NCBI RefSeq assembly: GCF_001601825.1
Contig: NZ_LUJK01000006.1
Coordinates: forward strand, 1-64,000
DNA: 64,000 nt
Reading direction: 5' to 3'
Source of the DNA: Limnobacter sp. CACIAM 66H1
Lineage (GTDB): Bacteria > Pseudomonadota > Gammaproteobacteria > Burkholderiales > Burkholderiaceae_B
Below the pieces are notes generated by a model that saw only the letters and a program-made list of their open reading frames with translations, was not told the DNA's origin and did not search any database. Made by a program: the position numbers and the translations under genes. Shown here piece by piece: positions 63,972 to 64,000 of this stretch; position 1 is the first letter of the stretch; each line of letters begins with the position of its first letter.

Positions 63972-64000
63972 TCGGCTTGGGTTCAACTCTCTCGCAGCTT
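63972..64000. repeat. Start of a third foldback repeat copy
   Basis: ATCGGCTTGGGTT followed by CAACTCTCTCGCAG, 33 bp after the regulator stop, matches the left edge of copies A and B (CGGCTTGGGTTCC..CTCTCGCCAG). The window ends before the arms. Confidence 0.6.

Overview
The window looks like the chromosome of a betaproteobacterium (Burkholderiales; a Limnobacter-like organism is my best guess from overall gene content, not a proven assignment). The markers are a ppk1/ppx pair, 3-hydroxybutyrate dehydrogenase, a separate relA and spoT, the yicC-gmk-rpoZ-spoT-greB neighbourhood, and the ATP-grasp/alpha-E/transglutaminase trio. Coding density is high and most intergenic gaps are short.

Region 1 (1-10326) is mobile. 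It starts in the right half of an IS21-family insertion sequence (end of istA, all of istB). Next come the remnant of a gene cut by that IS, a restriction-endonuclease-like gene and a DUF4238 gene. A co-directional run follows: RHH regulator, type III Mod, type III Res, a one-TM protein with an SH3b domain, and a single-HKD phospholipase-D-like protein. The region ends at 10326 in six direct copies of an 18-bp motif that resembles Tn7 TnsB-binding sites. Immediately after, the reading frame of ComEC resumes in mid-gene. The simplest reading is a Tn7-like transposon carrying defence cargo, inserted into comEC, with its other end and the 5' half of comEC beyond the left edge.

Region 2 (10327-35990) is the core chromosome. 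It holds the 3' part of comEC; a three-gene ATP-grasp/alpha-E/transglutaminase operon; bdhA; an alpha/beta hydrolase; relA (degenerate hydrolase domain); divergent ppk1 and ppx; an OlsB-like acyltransferase; a cold-shock gene with a long leader; an unknown 622-aa membrane protein; a haloacid dehalogenase with a divergent LysR regulator; a large hybrid histidine kinase; a CHASE3 chemoreceptor; and a Kef-type antiporter.

Region 3 (35990-49700) holds aceA, a small CheD-like protein, an RraA-family gene, an AraC regulator with a divergent PF10118 metal-dependent hydrolase, a repeat-rich 765-bp gap, clpB behind a sigma-32-like promoter, hemW-rdgB-rph, dinB and yicC.

Region 4 (49700-64000) holds a putative ADP-ribosyltransferase-fold protein lodged between yicC and gmk; rpoZ; minCDE; spoT; and greB. 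It closes with a signalling block: a REC-GGDEF(degenerate)-EAL protein, cheR-cheD-cheB, and a two-component pair of NarL type. A dispersed foldback repeat of about 500-600 bp lies after the transglutaminase gene and again directly after the spoT stop codon, and a third copy begins at the right edge. Its paired arms carry a compensatory base change between copies.
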